Shown here piece by piece: positions 27,165-34,627 of a stretch of 64,000 nucleotides of DNA. How positions within the stretch are numbered: position 1 is the stretch's first letter; each line of letters starts with the position of its first letter. Below the pieces are notes generated by a model, which did not search any database, was not told the origin of the DNA, and saw only the letters and a program-made list of their open reading frames with translations. The position numbers were made by a program, and so were the translations under genes. Source of the stretch: Actinomadura syzygii (GTDB taxonomy: Bacteria; Actinomycetota; Actinomycetes; Streptosporangiales; Streptosporangiaceae). The stretch is taken from the NCBI RefSeq assembly GCF_008085905.1, contig NZ_VSFF01000002.1, forward strand, positions 558,001 to 622,000, in the 5' to 3' direction.

Positions 27165-27473
27165 TCAGCGGACTTCGACGAAGGTGTTGGTGACTCGGTC
27201 AGGGGGGCAGTAGGTGGTGGAGGTTTCACCGACCGGCTTCCACGGCCCGTAGCCCTGGATGGTTCCCACGCCGGGAATGTGATGGGTGTAGAAGCAGACG
27301 ATCCGGTGCTCTCCGGTGCCGCCGAGGCAGGTGCTGGAGGCGATGCTGGCATTGAAGCCGACGCTGCATTGCGACGGGCTGGCCGAGGCGGGCCCCGACA
27401 TTGTGATCAAGCCCGTCAGTGCGCCGAGGGCCAGAACGGAGGCTGAGGCGGCCTTGCGGGAGAAGAACTTCAC
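27165..27473 (-). CDS. Small secreted protein
   Basis: 102 residues: an N-terminal signal peptide (VKFFSRKAASASVLALGALTG... cut after ASA) and a mature part of about 70 residues with four Cys. The GTG at 27473 has AGGAGG 4 nt upstream, which decides the start. I do not recognise the family. The mature part (HRIVCFYTHHIPGVGTIQGYG...) resembles no protein in this window. Confidence 0.75.
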   Translation of the reverse strand: MKFFSRKAASASVLALGALTGLITMSGPASASPSQCSVGFNASIASSTCLGGTGEHRIVCFYTHHIPGVGTIQGYGPWKPVGETSTTYCPPDRVTNTFVEVR

Positions 27474-27742
27474 ACGTCCTCCTGAAAAATGGGTGAGCGG
27501 TTGGTCGCTCACCTATTCGCCCGCACAGGGCGCTCTGGATGTCTGGACCACCCCACGAATCCGGCGCCGTGGTCGTTCGCGGGTGGTGTCCCGCCGCTTG
27601 GCCTAGTTGTGCGGCCCGGCCGCGTGGTCGGATGGGGGCGCCTCGGCGGTTCTGCGTTGAACGGCCTCGTTTTGGCTGAGACGCCGGAACGGCACCCCCC
27701 GGGCGGAGCGGTCGGGGAGGTGCCGTTTGTCGAAGGCTGTGA

Positions 27743-28213
27743 TCAGCAGCAGGTGGATCCTGCTGTGACCTTCTCACCCTCGGTGGTCTCCTCGGCCTGC
27801 TGGTCGGTGGCGCAGCATGCGGAGTTCTCCTGCTTGGCCAAGGTGTCGGCGTCGCCCTTGACCACGTAGACCTCCCATGGCTCCTGGCCGGGACCGTGTA
27901 CCCAGACCTTGTCCTGGAGTGCGTAGCAGCACGAGGTGTCGTCTTCGGTCAGGGTCACCAGACCGGCGTCGGTGAGGCGCTGTGTGGCCTCGTGAACGCG
28001 GGCGGTGTCCTCGACCTCCACGCCTAGGTGGTCCATGCGGGTGGGTTCGCCGGCGTCGCCCTCGATCAGGACGAGCTTGAGCGGCGGCTCGGCGATGGCG
28101 AAGTTGGCGTAGCCGGGACGCAGCTTGGCGGGCTCGGCCCCGAACAGCTTGCTGTAGAAGGCGATGGAGCCTTCCAGGTCGGACACGCGAAGGGCGAGCT
28201 GGACGCGAGACAT
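27743..28213 (-). CDS. arsI: ArsI/CadI-type glyoxalase-fold C-As lyase
   Basis: A 156-residue vicinal-oxygen-chelate protein. It carries the putative Fe ligands Gln5, His62 (RMDHLGVEV) and Glu114 (PWEVYVV), and the vicinal pair Cys95-Cys96 in DDTSCCYAL that binds trivalent organoarsenicals in ArsI lyases. Cysteines near the end (ACCATD and STCC) add further thiol ligands. ArsI breaks the C-As bond of methyl- or aryl-arsenicals; CadI homologues of M. tuberculosis share the fold. It diverges from arsR/acr3/arsC, with AGGAGGT before the ATG. Placement next to arsM fits a methylate/demethylate pair. Confidence 0.85.
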   Translation of the reverse strand: MSRVQLALRVSDLEGSIAFYSKLFGAEPAKLRPGYANFAIAEPPLKLVLIEGDAGEPTRMDHLGVEVEDTARVHEATQRLTDAGLVTLTEDDTSCCYALQDKVWVHGPGQEPWEVYVVKGDADTLAKQENSACCATDQQAEETTEGEKVTAGSTCC

Positions 28214-28282
28214 CGGGACCTCCTGTTTTGATGTTCATCGAATCAGGTCGACGGCTTTGAGTTTGCGCTCCTGCCTAGATGG

Positions 28283-28300
28283 ATGTCAAATTAGAGACAT
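28283..28300. promoter_or_regulatory. Candidate ArsR operator overlapping the arsR start
   Basis: ATGTC, 8 nt, GACAT: inverted repeat whose right arm overlaps the arsR start codon. It lies between the divergent arsI and arsR genes, so one dimer could act on both. Confidence 0.4.
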
Positions 28301-28688
28301 GTCGAAACAAGGTCTGCCGGTCCTGGATCTCTCGCCGGTCGCCTCCGGGGACGCGGAGTGCTGCGTCCCGCTGGCCTGCGAGCCGCTCGACGCGCGGGAG
28401 GCCGCGGCGCTAGCGCCGCTGTTCAAGGCGCTGGGCGACCCGGTCCGGCTGCGGCTGCTGTCACTGATCGCCTGCCATGAGGGCGGCGAGGCGTGCGTGT
28501 GCGACCTGACGGCGGCGTTCGACCTGTCCGGCCCGACGATCTCCCACCACCTGAAGGTGCTGAAGCAGACCGGGCTGATCGACTCCGAGCGGCGCGGGAC
28601 CTGGGTGTACTACTGGCTCCAACCACAGGTGCTGGAGCGGCTCGCGGCGATCCTCGGACCACGGCTCGCCACGATGACGGCCTCGTGA
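28299..28688 (+). CDS. arsR: ArsR arsenite-responsive repressor
   Basis: A 129-residue winged-helix repressor. HTH: FDLSGPTISHHLKVLKQTGLI; wing: DSERRGTWVYYWL. Likely As(III) ligands are the N-terminal Cys21-Cys22 and Cys27, and Cys59, Cys66 and Cys68 (ACHEGGEACVCDL), a cluster found in actinobacterial ArsR proteins. No ribosome-binding site stands before the ATG at 28299, so translation may be leaderless. The acr3 gene starts within its stop codon. Confidence 0.92.
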   Translation: MSKQGLPVLDLSPVASGDAECCVPLACEPLDAREAAALAPLFKALGDPVRLRLLSLIACHEGGEACVCDLTAAFDLSGPTISHHLKVLKQTGLIDSERRGTWVYYWLQPQVLERLAAILGPRLATMTAS

Positions 28689-29788
28689 CCAGCGCTGAGC
28701 CCGGTCTGCGCCCGGGGGATTCCGCCGAACCCGGCGCGGCGGGGCCGGGTTCGGCGGGACTGTCCCGGCTGGACCGCTTCCTCCCGGTGTGGATCGGCGC
28801 GGCGATGTTGGCGGGCCTGGCGGCCGGGCGCGCCGTTCCCGGCCTCGGGTCGGCGCTGGAGGCGGTGAAGGTCGACGGGATCTCGCTGCCGATCGCGCTG
28901 GGACTGCTGGTCATGATGTATCCGGTGCTGGCCAAGGTCCGCTATGACCGCTTGGACGCCGTCACCGGAGATCGGCGGCTGCTGGCGGCGTCCCTGGTGG
29001 CGAACTGGGTCGTCGGACCGGCGGTGATGTTCGCGCTCGCCTGGATCTTCCTCCCCGACCTGCCGGAATACCGGACAGGACTGATCATCGTGGGCCTGGC
29101 CCGGTGCATCGCCATGGTGATCATCTGGAACGACCTGGCCTGCGGCGACCGGGAGGCCGCCGCCGTCCTGGTCGCGCTCAACTCGCTGTTCCAGGTCGTG
29201 GCGTTCGCCGGGCTGGGCTGGTTCTACCTGGAGGTCCTGCCCGGCTGGCTCGGCCTGGACCAGGCCCGCTTGGACGTGTCGGCCTGGGACATCGCGCGTA
29301 GCGTGCTGGTCTTCCTCGGCGTCCCGCTTGCCGCCGGATATCTGTCGCGTCGCCTGGGCGAACGAGCGCGGGGCCGCGCCTGGTACGAGGGGACGTTCCT
29401 GCCGCGCATCGGCCCGGTCGCCCTGTACGGGCTGCTGTTCACGATCGTCGTCCTGTTCGCCCTGCAAGGCGAGGCGATCACCTCCAAGCCCCTCGACGTG
29501 GCCCGGATCGCGTTGCCGCTGCTGGCGTACTTCGCCGTCATGTGGGCCGGGGCCTTCGCGCTGGGCCGCGTGAGCGGACTCGGCTACCCGCGCACCGCGA
29601 CCCTGGCGTTCACCGCCGCGGGCAACAACTTCGAACTCGCCATCGCCGTCGCCATCGCGACCTTCGGCGCGGCGTCCGGACAGGCGCTGGCCGGGGTCGT
29701 CGGGCCGCTCATCGAGGTTCCCGTCCTGGTCGGCCTCGTCTACGTCTCGCTGATGCTGCGCCGCCGCCTCACCGCAGAGGAGTCATGA
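28685..29788 (+). CDS. acr3: Acr3-family arsenite efflux permease
   Basis: A 367-residue membrane protein with about ten hydrophobic segments. Family marks: DRFLPVWIGAAMLAGLAAGR at the start, PIALGLLVMMYPVLAKVRY, the conserved Cys in GLARCIAMVIIWNDLACGD, and TLAFTAAGNNFELAIAVAIA near the end. Acr3 extrudes As(III) by proton motive force. GTG start overlaps the arsR stop (GTGA), and its own stop overlaps the arsC start (ATGA). So arsR-acr3-arsC is one tightly coupled operon. Confidence 0.93.
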   Translation: MTSAEPGLRPGDSAEPGAAGPGSAGLSRLDRFLPVWIGAAMLAGLAAGRAVPGLGSALEAVKVDGISLPIALGLLVMMYPVLAKVRYDRLDAVTGDRRLLAASLVANWVVGPAVMFALAWIFLPDLPEYRTGLIIVGLARCIAMVIIWNDLACGDREAAAVLVALNSLFQVVAFAGLGWFYLEVLPGWLGLDQARLDVSAWDIARSVLVFLGVPLAAGYLSRRLGERARGRAWYEGTFLPRIGPVALYGLLFTIVVLFALQGEAITSKPLDVARIALPLLAYFAVMWAGAFALGRVSGLGYPRTATLAFTAAGNNFELAIAVAIATFGAASGQALAGVVGPLIEVPVLVGLVYVSLMLRRRLTAEES

Positions 29789-30207
29789 TGTCCGACGAGC
29801 CCCAGGTCCCCGAGGTGCTGTTCGTCTGCGTGCACAACGCCGGGCGTTCCCAGATGGCCGCCGCGTTGCTGGACCACCATGCCGCCGGACGCGTCCGGGT
29901 GCGCTCGGCCGGTTCCGCGCCCGCCGACACGATCAACACGGCCGTGGTGGACGCGATGGCCGAACTCGGGCTCGACCTGACCGGGGAACACCCCAAGCCG
30001 CTGACCGGCGACACGGTCAAGGCCGCCGACGTCGTCATCACCATGGGCTGCGGGGACGCCTGCCCGGTCTTCCCCGGCAAGCGCTACCTGGACTGGCAAC
30101 TCCCCGACCCCGCCGGACGTCCCGTGGCCGAGGTCCGACCGATCCGCGACGAGATCGACCGCCGCGTCCGGGCCCTCCTCGCCGAACTGGCGCCCGACGC
30201 CTCTTAG
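29785..30207 (+). CDS. arsC: ArsC arsenate reductase (LMW-phosphatase type)
   Basis: 140 residues. The P-loop CVHNAGRSQMAAALL holds the nucleophilic Cys; WQLPDPAG holds the general-acid Asp. GCGDACPVFPGKRYLDW carries extra Cys typical of thiol-relayed ArsC. The redox partner (mycothiol or thioredoxin) cannot be decided from sequence. ATG at 29785 overlaps the acr3 stop; a second ATG follows one codon later, with GAGGAG in front. Converts arsenate to arsenite for Acr3. Confidence 0.92.
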   Translation: MMSDEPQVPEVLFVCVHNAGRSQMAAALLDHHAAGRVRVRSAGSAPADTINTAVVDAMAELGLDLTGEHPKPLTGDTVKAADVVITMGCGDACPVFPGKRYLDWQLPDPAGRPVAEVRPIRDEIDRRVRALLAELAPDAS

Positions 30208-30257
30208 GCGGGTCGCCGTGCGAGCACGCGCCGCCGGGCCTTCCCTCTGACCGACTT

Positions 30258-30282
30258 CATCGTCTATCGTCGATTAACGATG
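30258..30282. promoter_or_regulatory. Operator-like inverted repeat at the second arsR
   Basis: CATCGT...ACGATG (6-bp arms at 30258-30263 and 30277-30282) with a nested ATCGT-N6-ACGAT (30266-30281). The right arm runs into the start codon at 30280, so binding would block a leaderless start. Confidence 0.5.
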
Positions 30283-30636
30283 GATGAGCAGAGCGGGCCA
30301 CTCGACCGACCGACCGCAACCGAGTACGCGTCCTGGTTCAAGGCACTGGCCGACCCGACGCGGATCCAGATCGTGTCCTTGCTGGCCCGCCGTGGTCGGC
30401 CGATGAACGTGGGCGAGATCGTCCAAGCCGTCCAGGTCGGCCAATCCACCGTGTCAGCCCACCTCAAAGTGCTGGCCGAGGTGCGGTTCGTCCTGGCCGA
30501 CCAGAACGGCACCGCGCGCTACTACCGGATCAACCAGGAGTGCGTGGCCTGCTTCCCCACCGCCGCGGACGTCGTCATGGGACAACCCGCGCCCGCCCCG
30601 CCCACCTGCGGCCCCCCCGAGCGAACACAGACATAG
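30280..30636 (+). CDS. ArsR/SmtB-family repressor (second ArsR)
   Basis: A 118-residue winged-helix protein: WFKALADPTRIQIVSLLARR, HTH VQVGQSTVSAHLKVLAEVRF, wing VLADQNGTARYYRIN. Cys88 and Cys91 (ECVACFP) and a Cys near the end are likely metalloid ligands, placed differently from those of the first ArsR. No ribosome-binding site precedes it. It lies 12 bp before arsM and presumably controls it, giving the locus two independent sensors. Confidence 0.88.
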   Translation: MDEQSGPLDRPTATEYASWFKALADPTRIQIVSLLARRGRPMNVGEIVQAVQVGQSTVSAHLKVLAEVRFVLADQNGTARYYRINQECVACFPTAADVVMGQPAPAPPTCGPPERTQT

Positions 30637-30648
30637 GGAGCACACACC

Positions 30649-31407
30649 ATGGCCGATCCTCACCGCCAGACCCGTGCAGCGATCGTGGACCGCTATGGCG
30701 CCTTGGCGCGGGCAGCCTCCGACGGCCTCCCCGTCATCGACTGCGGCCCCGACACCGCATGCTTCGGAGCCGCCGCCTACGACGACACCGACCAGCTGCC
30801 AGAGGCGGCCGTCCGGGCGAGCCTGGGCTGCGGCAACCCCACCGCCGTGGCCCACATGCAGCCGGGAGACACGGTCCTTGACCTGGGCTCGGGTGGCGGC
30901 ATCGACGTACTGATCTCAGCTCGCCGCGTTGCCCCCGGCGGCATCGCCTACGGCCTGGACGCCAGCGAAGACATGCTCACCCTGGCCCGCACCAACGCCG
31001 CCCAGGCCGGAGCCGACAACGCCCGATTCCTACACGGCCACATCGAGAACATCCCACTGCCCGACGCATCCATCGACGTCGTCATCTCCAACTGCGTCAT
31101 CAACCTCTCGACCGACAAATCTCAAGTACTCCGCGAAGCACACCGAGTACTGCGTCCCGGCGGCCGACTAGGCATAAGCGACGTCATCTCAGACGACGCG
31201 GTCTCAGAAACCGACCACACAGAGCACCTAGCCGCCGAACAACGCGTCGGATGCGTCAACGGCACGCTCACGGCCGCCCAATACCACCAACTGCTGCACC
31301 AGGCCGGATTCACCGACATCACCATCACACCGACCAGCAATGCGGACGTCCGGCTGCACACGGCAATCGTCCAAGCGACCAAGCCCGGGGCTTACGACCG
31401 CTCGTAG
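30649..31407 (+). CDS. arsM: ArsM arsenite S-adenosylmethionine methyltransferase
   Basis: 252 residues. The SAM-binding core is VLDLGSGGGIDVLISARRV, with GYGLDASEDML-like strand AYGLDASEDMLTLAR. As(III)-binding cysteines are recognisable: Cys32 and Cys38, SLGCGNP (Cys61), VISNCVINLSTDKSQVLREA and EQRVGCVNG. These match the conserved Cys set of ArsM. It methylates As(III) to volatile or more diffusible forms. Its product is the substrate class handled by the ArsI-like lyase nearby. GGGAG lies upstream of the ATG. Confidence 0.9.
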   Translation: MADPHRQTRAAIVDRYGALARAASDGLPVIDCGPDTACFGAAAYDDTDQLPEAAVRASLGCGNPTAVAHMQPGDTVLDLGSGGGIDVLISARRVAPGGIAYGLDASEDMLTLARTNAAQAGADNARFLHGHIENIPLPDASIDVVISNCVINLSTDKSQVLREAHRVLRPGGRLGISDVISDDAVSETDHTEHLAAEQRVGCVNGTLTAAQYHQLLHQAGFTDITITPTSNADVRLHTAIVQATKPGAYDRS

Positions 31408-31571
31408 CACGATCCACGCCCAGGTTCTCCCGCGCCGCGCCTGATTGGAGCGAGTGGGGCAGGCGCACAAGCGAAAAAGTTGTCCGTATGGCAGGCATCC
31501 GGCGGCGGCCGGCGGGCGAACCATGGGTGATCGGGCAGCGGCCCGGTCTTTTGTCGACCGGAGGATCCACG

Positions 31572-32351
31572 ATGCGCTTGCCCATCATCCGTTCCGGCCG
31601 CCGCCGGCGGTCCGTCACCAGCGCCGCAATGCCCCGGGCGGGTCGCCGTCGTGGCGCTCGCATCGGTGCGACCCTGGCGCTGGCCATCTCCACCACCGGC
31701 GTCGGAGTGGGTGTCGGCGCCGCGCCCGCCAGCGCCGACGAATACTGCTACACCGAGTACCTCACGAGCCTGTGCGTGGAGGATGTCCTCGTCACCGCCA
31801 AGCGGCCGAACCCCTTCGGACCGGAGATCGATCTCGGGTTCTTCGGCTCGATCGGCGCCTTCCTCTTCGGCCCGCCCAAGCCGCCGAAGCCACCCCGGCA
31901 GCCCGTACTCGCCGCCTACGACAGCGTCAACCAGATGCTCTTCAACAACCAGAAGTGCGTCGATCTCCTCACCGGGCCGAACCCGTTCGTGTACCCGGAC
32001 GGAACCCGGCGGACCGCGTATACCGACTTCTTGTTCACCCGGATCGAGGACACCGGCCTGCCCGGGGTCCTGGACCCCCTCAGCGGTGACTTCGCCTACG
32101 CAGCCGCGTCCGAACAGGGGATCCGCGCCGGCGGCACGATCCGGATCTTCGAACCGTTCCTCACCGTGAACGATCCTGGGCTGTTCGGCGGGGCGAGGCT
32201 CAACCGGACGCCCACCCGGCTGGACACCCAGCGACTGATCCTGCTCCACGAGTTCGGCCACCTCACCGGAGTCACAGAGCACAAGCGGAACGAGATCGCG
32301 GCGATCAACGCCAAGATCGCCGACGACTGCCTGGGAATGGTCTCGCACTGA
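31572..32351 (+). CDS. Secreted putative metalloprotease-like protein (HEFGH)
   Basis: 259 residues with an Arg-rich N-terminus and a signal/TAT-like hydrophobic stretch (IGATLALAISTTGVGVGVGAAPASA). The zinc-binding-like LILLHEFGHLTGVTEHK near the C-terminus is the HExxH motif with a downstream His. An upstream segment VLVTAKRPNPFGPEIDLGF is not from a known family to my knowledge. Short, so probably a minimal zincin domain; catalysis unproven. Start at ATG 31572; a later ATG (MPRAGRRR) is possible. Confidence 0.65.
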   Translation: MRLPIIRSGRRRRSVTSAAMPRAGRRRGARIGATLALAISTTGVGVGVGAAPASADEYCYTEYLTSLCVEDVLVTAKRPNPFGPEIDLGFFGSIGAFLFGPPKPPKPPRQPVLAAYDSVNQMLFNNQKCVDLLTGPNPFVYPDGTRRTAYTDFLFTRIEDTGLPGVLDPLSGDFAYAAASEQGIRAGGTIRIFEPFLTVNDPGLFGGARLNRTPTRLDTQRLILLHEFGHLTGVTEHKRNEIAAINAKIADDCLGMVSH

Positions 32352-32357
32352 TCACCC

Positions 32358-32388
32358 GCCCCGGGCGGACCGCGCCTCCGCCCGGGGC
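32358..32388 (+). terminator. Terminator after the HEFGH protein gene
   Basis: Arms GCCCCGGGCGG and CCGCCCGGGGC (11-bp perfect stem), 6 bp after the stop codon. Confidence 0.7.
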
Positions 32389-32954
32389 TCCTCGTCAGTA
32401 CGTCATCAAGCCGCTGACCGAACTCACCGATCCCGCGCGGCCCATGCACCCCCGCTGACGCTTGACCAGGCATTTCTCGCGTTGCGCAGGTGCCGGTGGA
32501 GCGCGATGCGAACTGCTGCTCTCACCCTCGGTTGATGCCTGCACGGCCTAAGGTCGGCGAGTCGGTGAACCAGTACGAGAGCGGGCCTCACCGCGGTCCG
32601 GGCGCGCCCCCTGATCAGGTGCCTCGGCCGCGGTGAGGCCCTCCGGAGTGGTTCTGCCAGCAGGCGTTAAACCTGCGATGTGGGAACAGTTGGGTCGCGC
32701 CGCTCGGCTTGCGCGGTGACTGAACTCAGAACGTCCGGCGCTCCAAGCATTTCCAATAAGGCTGGGGTGGTGACTAACGCAGAACTCGCCATTATTGTCT
32801 GAGTGGTCATTGATTCTTTTCCCGTGCTCTAGATAGCGCGGACCCGTCGGCCCTCGGGCTCACCAAGCGGTGCATCTGATCGCTGAACGTAGTCGGATGG
32901 GCCGCAGGGTGGTGCGCCGGACCGCGTTTGGCTCGCCCACGGGACGGGAGTCGA
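32389..32954. other. Non-coding stretch with one large inverted repeat
   Basis: No reading frame here looks like protein. The only structure I see is the inverted repeat listed separately at 32583-32641. An AT-rich patch (TTTCCAATAAGG to TTGATTCTTTTCC, about 32748-32822) may hold a promoter for the following gene. Confidence 0.4.
32583..32641. repeat. 14-bp perfect inverted repeat with a 31-nt loop
   Basis: Arms GGGCCTCACCGCGG (32583-32596) and its exact complement (32628-32641); the loop includes CTGATCAG. Too large a loop for an ordinary terminator and not adjacent to a stop codon. Could be a structured RNA, a cruciform/binding site or a mobile-element relic. Confidence 0.55.
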
Positions 32955-33788
32955 ATGTCGCGGTGGTCGCGGTGCTCGTATTCGATCGTCGTGCTGAGAT
33001 TCCACCGGCGAAATGGTGCTCAGGGAACCATTCTGGTAACAATTGGGCCGTACGGGCTGGCGGTCACGGCGTTCGCGCCGGATCCTACGGATATGGGTGG
33101 GACCGGTGGCCTGCGGATCTCTCTGGCCGACTATGTGGTGGGGCAACTGAACGGCTGGCCGGCACTGAGACTGTGCCAGGCCGATTGCGGGTTCGGGCAG
33201 GCTTTCGCCTGTGACGGCGATCAGATCGTCCACCTGCACGGGTGTGATCAAGCTGAGTTGTATCTGACCTGGCCGCTCGTCCAACGCTTACGCGGGCCGT
33301 TGGGAGAGCGGGCCTCGGTGCGAATCCGGCCTGGCAGCGGCTGGGTGGAGATGTTCCTGGGCGGCCATGGCGACGTCGCGTTATTGGTCTCGCTTGTCAG
33401 TGTCGCCATCAAGGCGCATTCAGCGGCCGTGGACACGGCGCCGCCGCAGCTGGGGCCCTGCCCGCTCGGATACTCGCATCTGGCGGAGAAGCTCATGCCT
33501 CAGCCGCCTCCCGGTCGCGGCGGGTTGACCATCACCCCGTCCGGGAATCCGGTAGAACGCGAGGAGCACGTCATGCGCACGGTGACCGATCGCCTCATCC
33601 GCAGCTTCGCCGACCATCACGGCCCCGCACAGGTGACCCACGCCATCGACGCGATCTATCGCCGCTTCGACCACAGACCCGTCCGGGACTTCGTGCCCGT
33701 GCTTGTCGAGCGGCTCGCTCGCCAGGCGCTCACCTCCGACCTACCGGATCGAGCCGCTCCGCAACGGGAACTCACCCAGAGTCGGTGA
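32955..33788 (+). CDS. Luciferase-like (DUF5519) domain read through to a three-helix-bundle domain
   Basis: A 277-residue frame with two parts. Residues ~45-160 fit the DUF5519/'luciferase' family pattern: RISLADYVVGQLNGWPA, IVHLHGCDQAELYLTWPL, then RIRPGSGWVEMFL. Residues ~207-265 (MRTVTDRLIRSFADHH... PVRDFVPVLVERLARQAL) look like the three-helix-bundle dimerisation domain that accompanies actinobacterial ArsC/ArsR proteins. An ATG at 33573 with AGGAG 7 nt upstream could start the second part as a separate 71-residue protein. So this may be a fusion, two overlapping starts, or a truncated arsC-type gene. Start at 32955 rests on GGGAG; an ATG at 33093 is also possible. Confidence 0.5.
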   Translation: MSRWSRCSYSIVVLRFHRRNGAQGTILVTIGPYGLAVTAFAPDPTDMGGTGGLRISLADYVVGQLNGWPALRLCQADCGFGQAFACDGDQIVHLHGCDQAELYLTWPLVQRLRGPLGERASVRIRPGSGWVEMFLGGHGDVALLVSLVSVAIKAHSAAVDTAPPQLGPCPLGYSHLAEKLMPQPPPGRGGLTITPSGNPVEREEHVMRTVTDRLIRSFADHHGPAQVTHAIDAIYRRFDHRPVRDFVPVLVERLARQALTSDLPDRAAPQRELTQSR

Positions 33789-34183
33789 AGTCGGCCGCTG
33801 GGGGCTCGACTGGTACGTCGCCTTCATTCGACGGTCAGGCGACCATCCGCAGTTACTGTCCTGGCTGGTCGTTCTTTGGCTATTCACGTTTTGTTGTCGT
33901 AGAGGTGCGCCATTCCAGGATCTCCGTTCATCTCGCCGTTGCTGGGGGACCGAGTACCCGGTGGAGCGCGATCCGACTTGATGGGGGCCGGGAATCGAAA
34001 TGGGCGGACCGGAGTGATCGGCGATGTCGATGAGCCGGGCGCTTGGCAAGCTGTCTGCCAGTGTCGGCCAGGGGTGTTCAACGGACGGGATTGGCGGCTC
34101 GTCAGGATTAGCGTGGCCGCCAGGACCGTGTTCGGCGGCCGATAAAGGCGGTCGTCGACCTTCAGGGGAAAGGGCTGGCGGGC
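33789..34183. other. Intergenic stretch without a supported gene
   Basis: Short frames occur on both strands, but none has a plausible start site or family resemblance. If the preceding gene is a truncated ArsC-type gene, its missing catalytic domain would have been here; I see no P-loop Cys motif in any frame. Confidence 0.4.
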
Positions 34184-34627
34184 ATGGAGATGAGGCTTGA
34201 GGTCGTGGTGGTCCCGGTCGCTGATGTGGATCGTGCCAAGACCTTCTACGAGGGGCTGGGCTGGCGGCTGGACGCTGATGTGATCACCGGTCCCGACTTC
34301 CGGGTCGTGCAGGTGACGCCTCCCGGCTCGGGCTGCTCCGTCATCTTCGGCAGCGGCGTCACCCGCGCTTGGCCCGGGTCGGCGCAGGGCCTGCAACTCG
34401 TCGTGGACGACATCGAGGCGGCGCGAGCCGAATTGGCCGGTCGCGGCGTCCAGGTGAGCGAGGTGTTCCACGACGAGGGCGGAGTGTTCCACCATGCCGG
34501 CGCCGAAGCCCGGGTGGCCGGCCCGGCCCCGGACCGGACGAGTTACGGCTCATTCGTCTCGTTCGCCGATCCAGACGGCAACCAATGGTTCGTTCAGGAG
34601 GTCACCACCCGTCTGCCGGGCCGTTGA
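34184..34627 (+). CDS. VOC (glyoxalase/bleomycin-resistance-like) family protein
   Basis: 147 residues with the VOC pattern: LEVVVVPVADVDRAKTFYEGLGWRLDAD at the front, LQLVVDDIEAARAELAGRGVQV in the middle, and SFVSFADPDGNQWFVQEVT at the end, one ligand position being the final Glu. This family includes many actinobacterial proteins annotated only as glyoxalase-like. Stop codon overlaps the likely TTG start of the acyl-CoA synthetase gene, suggesting coupling. Confidence 0.85.
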   Translation: MEMRLEVVVVPVADVDRAKTFYEGLGWRLDADVITGPDFRVVQVTPPGSGCSVIFGSGVTRAWPGSAQGLQLVVDDIEAARAELAGRGVQVSEVFHDEGGVFHHAGAEARVAGPAPDRTSYGSFVSFADPDGNQWFVQEVTTRLPGR

